Part shown: positions 59,961 through 64,000 of the stretch, in pieces | How positions within the stretch are numbered: the first letter of the stretch is position 1 | How the letters are laid out: each line of letters begins with the position of its first letter | NCBI RefSeq assembly: GCF_964355755.1 | Contig: NC_092674.1 | Coordinates: 24,454,001-24,518,000, forward strand | Direction: 5' to 3' | Length of the DNA: 64,000 bases | Origin: Antedon mediterranea | Taxonomy: Eukaryota > Echinodermata > Crinoidea > Comatulida > Antedonidae | Position numbers and translations under genes: made by a program | Notes under the pieces: model-generated | What the model saw: the letters and a program-made list of their open reading frames with translations, nothing else | Databases searched by the model: none | What the model was told of the DNA's origin: nothing

Positions 59961-60939
59961 TGTATTCGCGTTCGATGTCTTATTGTCAGGATGCATAAGA
60001 AGTTACCTGTGTATGACAAATGTTGTAGTCAGCAGACAAGAAACACCGTAGCTATTTATTGTTGATATACATGATATCGTACACTAATCAGGAGAAATTA
60101 ATTGCTCTGTTAATTTCATCATCTTTCAAAGCATCTTTAGTAAATCCTCCAAGTTCATAAATATTATTATCCATAAATGTGTTATTAAGAAGCTATAAAT
60201 ATTTCAATACTGATCAGTAATAAGTGACTGCAATAAGATAATTGACCCACATCTTTCAATAGCCAATAATGTAGGCCTAGGTTTAAAATAATATCTTCAT
60301 ATCAATTTCATATTTAATACTTTCCAATTACAATGTTCAAACTTCCAATTTAAATGTCCCGACTTTATTAAAAGCTGAAACTTAAATACAACTTAATTGA
60401 CGATATTCCTACGGTTATCGTTGAATTTAGCAATAAGCCAGTGTACACATCATCTTAAATATTAATATTAATAATATATTGCTTACCAAGCAATATTAAT
60501 CTTTACGATTTTTGACAATAATCGCGTCTTAGTGAATGATGTAGTCAATTATACGTCAGAATATTTCTATTTCCAATATCGAATGTGCCGGAGGTTCTAT
60601 AGACAAATAAGTAGTATAGTTTATGTTTAATTATGTATGGTGTTTTAATACAGTTTTCTTCATTGATTTAGTGTTATAAATTATTATTATCAATTTGGAA
60701 TATTGATATAACATTTTAAGTGTTTGTGGTTTTTTGTTGTGTTTTCATTTAGTAGACAACACACCCTATTTCTGTGTAACCATCCGACCCTCCATGAAGT
60801 AGAATCCCAGTACGCATGCATTTCATTAAGTAGAATTAGGTATTTCTTATGAAAACGCGTCCAAGATAAAGTTTGTAAAATGAATGAAAATATTTTGGTG
60901 AGAGCGATTTATACGGTTAAAGAGAAGGCGTGGACGGTG

Positions 60940-61170
60940 GATGAGGCCGGGTGGTGGTGGTGGTTTCGGTGGTGATGGTGGGGTTGTATGTTTCTGAACG
61001 GTGGACTGGGGACTGGTGGTTGTGGTGAACGATGGTTGTGAAGGTGATGGTGGACGGTGAGGGAAATGAGACAGTTTCGGGGCCAGGTCGTTATGGCCGG
61101 TAAAAGCCGTGTGGTGGTGGACGGTAAAAGGGACCGGGTGGTAGGTTGATGAACGGTGTGGAGGAGGTCA
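60940..61170 (+). repeat. G-rich (GGTGGT)n-like tract
   Basis: Irregular GGTGGTGGTGG, GGTGGTGATGGTGGGG and GGACGGT units; strand-biased purine/GT. Confidence 0.85.
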
Positions 61171-61584
61171 AGTGGTTGTTGTTGGGGATTATGATGCTGG
61201 TGAGTGATATTAATAGCATATAGCTATTCTAATATATTGCGTGTCTATGATCATCACCTTGTTAGCGTACATTTACTAATCAAGTTGTGTTTAAATGACC
61301 AAATTCCAGAAGGTGATTGCACAAAGTGTGAACTACATCAATCGACAATCAATCAACTCAATAATCATTATCACTTTCCATGACTTATTAAAATACCGAG
61401 TGACAAACATGCAAAGCAATAGATAGTTGTTGATGTCCTTTTTGTGACTATAATGCAGTATAGCAACCAAAATATTACAAGATATTTCAATATATCTCAA
61501 GGACCATCTTCAAATCTATGTTTATCTGAACTACCAACATTTTTCTTAAGTATTGTTTTTTTGTTTGAGTATTGTCATCATCAA

Positions 61585-62530
61585 CAGAAGCAAAATCAGA
61601 AGCAACATTATCCATCAACATAAGCAACATCAGAAGCAACACTATCCATCAACATTAGCAACATCAGAAGCAACATTAGAAGTAACATCAGAAGCAACAT
61701 TATTCATCAACATAAGCAACATCAGAAGCAACATTAAAAGTAACACAAGAAGTAACATCAGAGGCAACATCAGAAGTAACTTCATTGTAGCATTACCATT
61801 ATTCATTAACATAAGCAACATCATTCTTAACCTAACTTCATCAACATCATTGTTATCATTTACAGAAGCAACATCAGAAGTTACATCAGAAGTAACATCA
61901 TAAGCAACATCTTCATAAACATCATTGTAAAAGCAACATTATTCATTAACATAAGCAACATTATTCTTAACCTAACTTCATCAACATCATTGTTACCATT
62001 AACAGAAGCAACATCAGAATCGACATAAAAACAACATCAGAAGTAACATCAGGAGTAACATTAGAAGTAACATTAGAAGTAACATCAGAAGCAACGTCTT
62101 CATAAACATCATTGTAAAAGCAACATTATTCATTAACATAAGCAACATTATTCTTAACCTAACTTCATCAACATCATTGTTATCATTTACAGAAGCAACA
62201 TCAGAAGCAACATCGGAAGTAACATCAGAAGCAACATCTTCAAAAACATAATTGTATAAGCAACATTAGTCATTAATATAAGCAACATTATTCTTAACAA
62301 CCTAACTTAATCAACATTGTTATCATTAACAGAAGCAACATCAGAAGCAACATCATTGTAAAGAAACATTATTCATTAACAAAGCAAAATCATTCTTAAC
62401 ATCCAAACTTCATCAACATTAACAGAAGCAACATCAGAAGCAACATCAGAAGCAACATCATAAGTAACATCAGAAGCAAAATCTTCATCAGCATCTTCAT
62501 TCACATCATTGTGGCATCAACATTATTCAT
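61585..62530 (+). repeat. AGAAGCAACATC array with higher-order units
   Basis: 12-bp unit AGAAGCAACATC / AGAAGTAACATC. A longer unit (TTATTCATTAACATAAGCAA, CCTAACTTCATCAACATCAT, then 12-mers) recurs at about 61.79, 61.93, 62.12, 62.26 and 62.36 kb. The 116-residue frame here is an artefact. Confidence 0.93.
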
Positions 62531-62539
62531 AAATAAGTC

Positions 62540-64000
62540 ATTTAGTAGGTTACAATTGTTGATCATAATCGCACTATAAGCTTTAAAACGTTTTCTTTCA
62601 ATACTGCAACTAAGATACATACAATTAGTGTATTATTGTACTGTTTTGTTTGCTTTTAGGATAAGTTAATTCAACCCACGCATAATTCATTATACACGTG
62701 CACGCCATTTGATCTTGTACGGGATTACATTGTAACAAAAATCGGTTTATTTTATCCGTATAGAAAACATTCGACCATTATCGTAATTAAAATGGAAGTA
62801 ATGCAGTTCCCGTTCCATGCATTTATTGCTATAATACCAATACTATATTAATCAAAAGGCAAATTACTCAACAAATGGAAATGGAAATATTGTGGTATAT
62901 CAGTGGCTAGATCTGAACGTTAGATATAAAAAAATAAAAGATAAATCAAAACGATAAAGTAAAGCAGTATGAACGAAATTGAAGAGTTTTGGGATAAATA
63001 TACTATTTTATATTACTTGTGGTCTGTGTTAATAGAATAACTTGATTGGCCGAAATAACATCACATGACTACGATCCGTTATTCCCCTTGTGTAATGTCA
63101 TAACATTTTTTTTATTAATATATCATTTTAACATTCTACATAGGCCTATTACAACTTTTATCCAAAATTATGTAGCCTATTTATATCATGTCTGTTATCG
63201 TAAACAATCTAATGTTGCGAACATTAAATGAAATTAAATTTGATTTGATATTTCCCATGAGACAAGCCAATTGGATAATTTGTCGATTTATATGTGAACA
63301 TGAAGTTGTATCACTAACTCACCTGAGTCTTGTGTTAATGTGTGAAGTACGTTTGCCAGTTAAAATAAATTGTGTTTTCAGTTTCCTGTTTACGTGATCA
63401 AGCGTAGTGTGTTTAATGTTTAATACTGATGTTTTTTGCTTTAATATAGATGTAAATGTCGTTTTGTGTCATCGTTATTATCATAATTATAACATGCCAC
63501 AATCAGGCTGCAGACAGGTCAGAATAAGTTCACTAACTAGAAGGTGCCCATCCTAATTGTTATTTTCTAAAACTTTCGAGTCCATATGAAACTAATCGAT
63601 AATGGCTTAATATACACATAGGCTCTCATGGGAGTTTGATTACTTATTTTTGGATCTTAGAGTGCTACGGAATATAAATTGATCGAGCCTAAAGTTAATC
63701 AATATTCTCACAACGTCTACCTCTAATAAGTTATCGTCTACATATTATGCTCTTCTTCTTCTGCCATGTTCTACACGAAGTTTCTGGTTATGACTTTCCA
63801 AAGAGTTAGATAATCAGAAACGTCTTCGGCATTCCGTTTCATTTCAATCATTTCTTTTCTGCTTTCCTCTAAAGTCCTTCAATATTTATGTTGCACTATA
63901 ATCAATTTCCCTATAATGTAGTAGTGTGGTAAAGAGAGTAGTATACACAGTAGAGATAACATCAACTCATTATATTGAGTGTTTTGTTTTGTTTTATTAA
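62540..64000. other. Right end, no exon recognised
   Basis: AT-rich; presumably still inside the sGC beta intron after exon 2. No H-NOX continuation was found here. Confidence 0.4.

Noticed and set aside
61553..61903. 116-codon plus frame (Ser/Asn/Ile repeats) and its antisense Leu/Met frame
   Set aside because: Both come from the AGAAGCAACATC array.

Overview
The window looks like chromosomal DNA of an invertebrate animal, most likely a marine deuterostome; an echinoderm is my best guess but unproven. Genes are split by long GT-AG introns, the DNA is AT-rich, the palindrome TAGGCCTA is scattered throughout, and non-coding DNA is full of SINE-like, MITE-like and minisatellite sequence. No bacterial-style gene, rRNA, CRISPR array or intact autonomous transposon was seen. 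The longest open frames are mostly repeat artefacts. The real genes were found by matching short exon peptides to known families and checking splice phase.

Layout: (1) 844-15503, minus strand: two tandem paralogous genes, here called BAR-A (844-6110, 11 exons) and BAR-B (8944-15503, 11 exons). Both encode a predicted helical BAR-like N-terminus followed by a disordered adaptor tail. BAR-A's tail has YxxM-type tyrosine motifs and BAR-B's has SH3-ligand proline motifs. (2) 15700-18650: a block of polypyrimidine tracts, two mutually inverted C-rich/G-rich 15-bp arrays and a foldback element. (3) 20607-34234, plus strand: a complete five-exon DIPK2 (FAM69-like divergent kinase; C3orf58/CXorf36) gene of 416 residues. 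(4) 34.3-49.8 kb: mostly repeats, including a 2.1-kb satellite of about 23 copies of a ~92-bp unit, and a weak secreted/CUB-like open frame at 44.87 kb. (5) 49837-59218, plus strand: the 5' end of a soluble guanylate cyclase beta gene, with a proposed exon holding only the ATG and a clear second exon; the rest lies beyond the window. (6) 59.2-64 kb: intron of that gene, with G-rich and AGAAGCAACATC-type arrays.

BAR-B and DIPK2 are divergently arranged, about 5.1 kb apart, with the low-complexity block between them. Apart from the BAR tandem pair, nothing suggests that the neighbouring genes act together. Splice sites were read by eye; every internal join quoted keeps the reading frame. Database searches and transcript evidence were not available.
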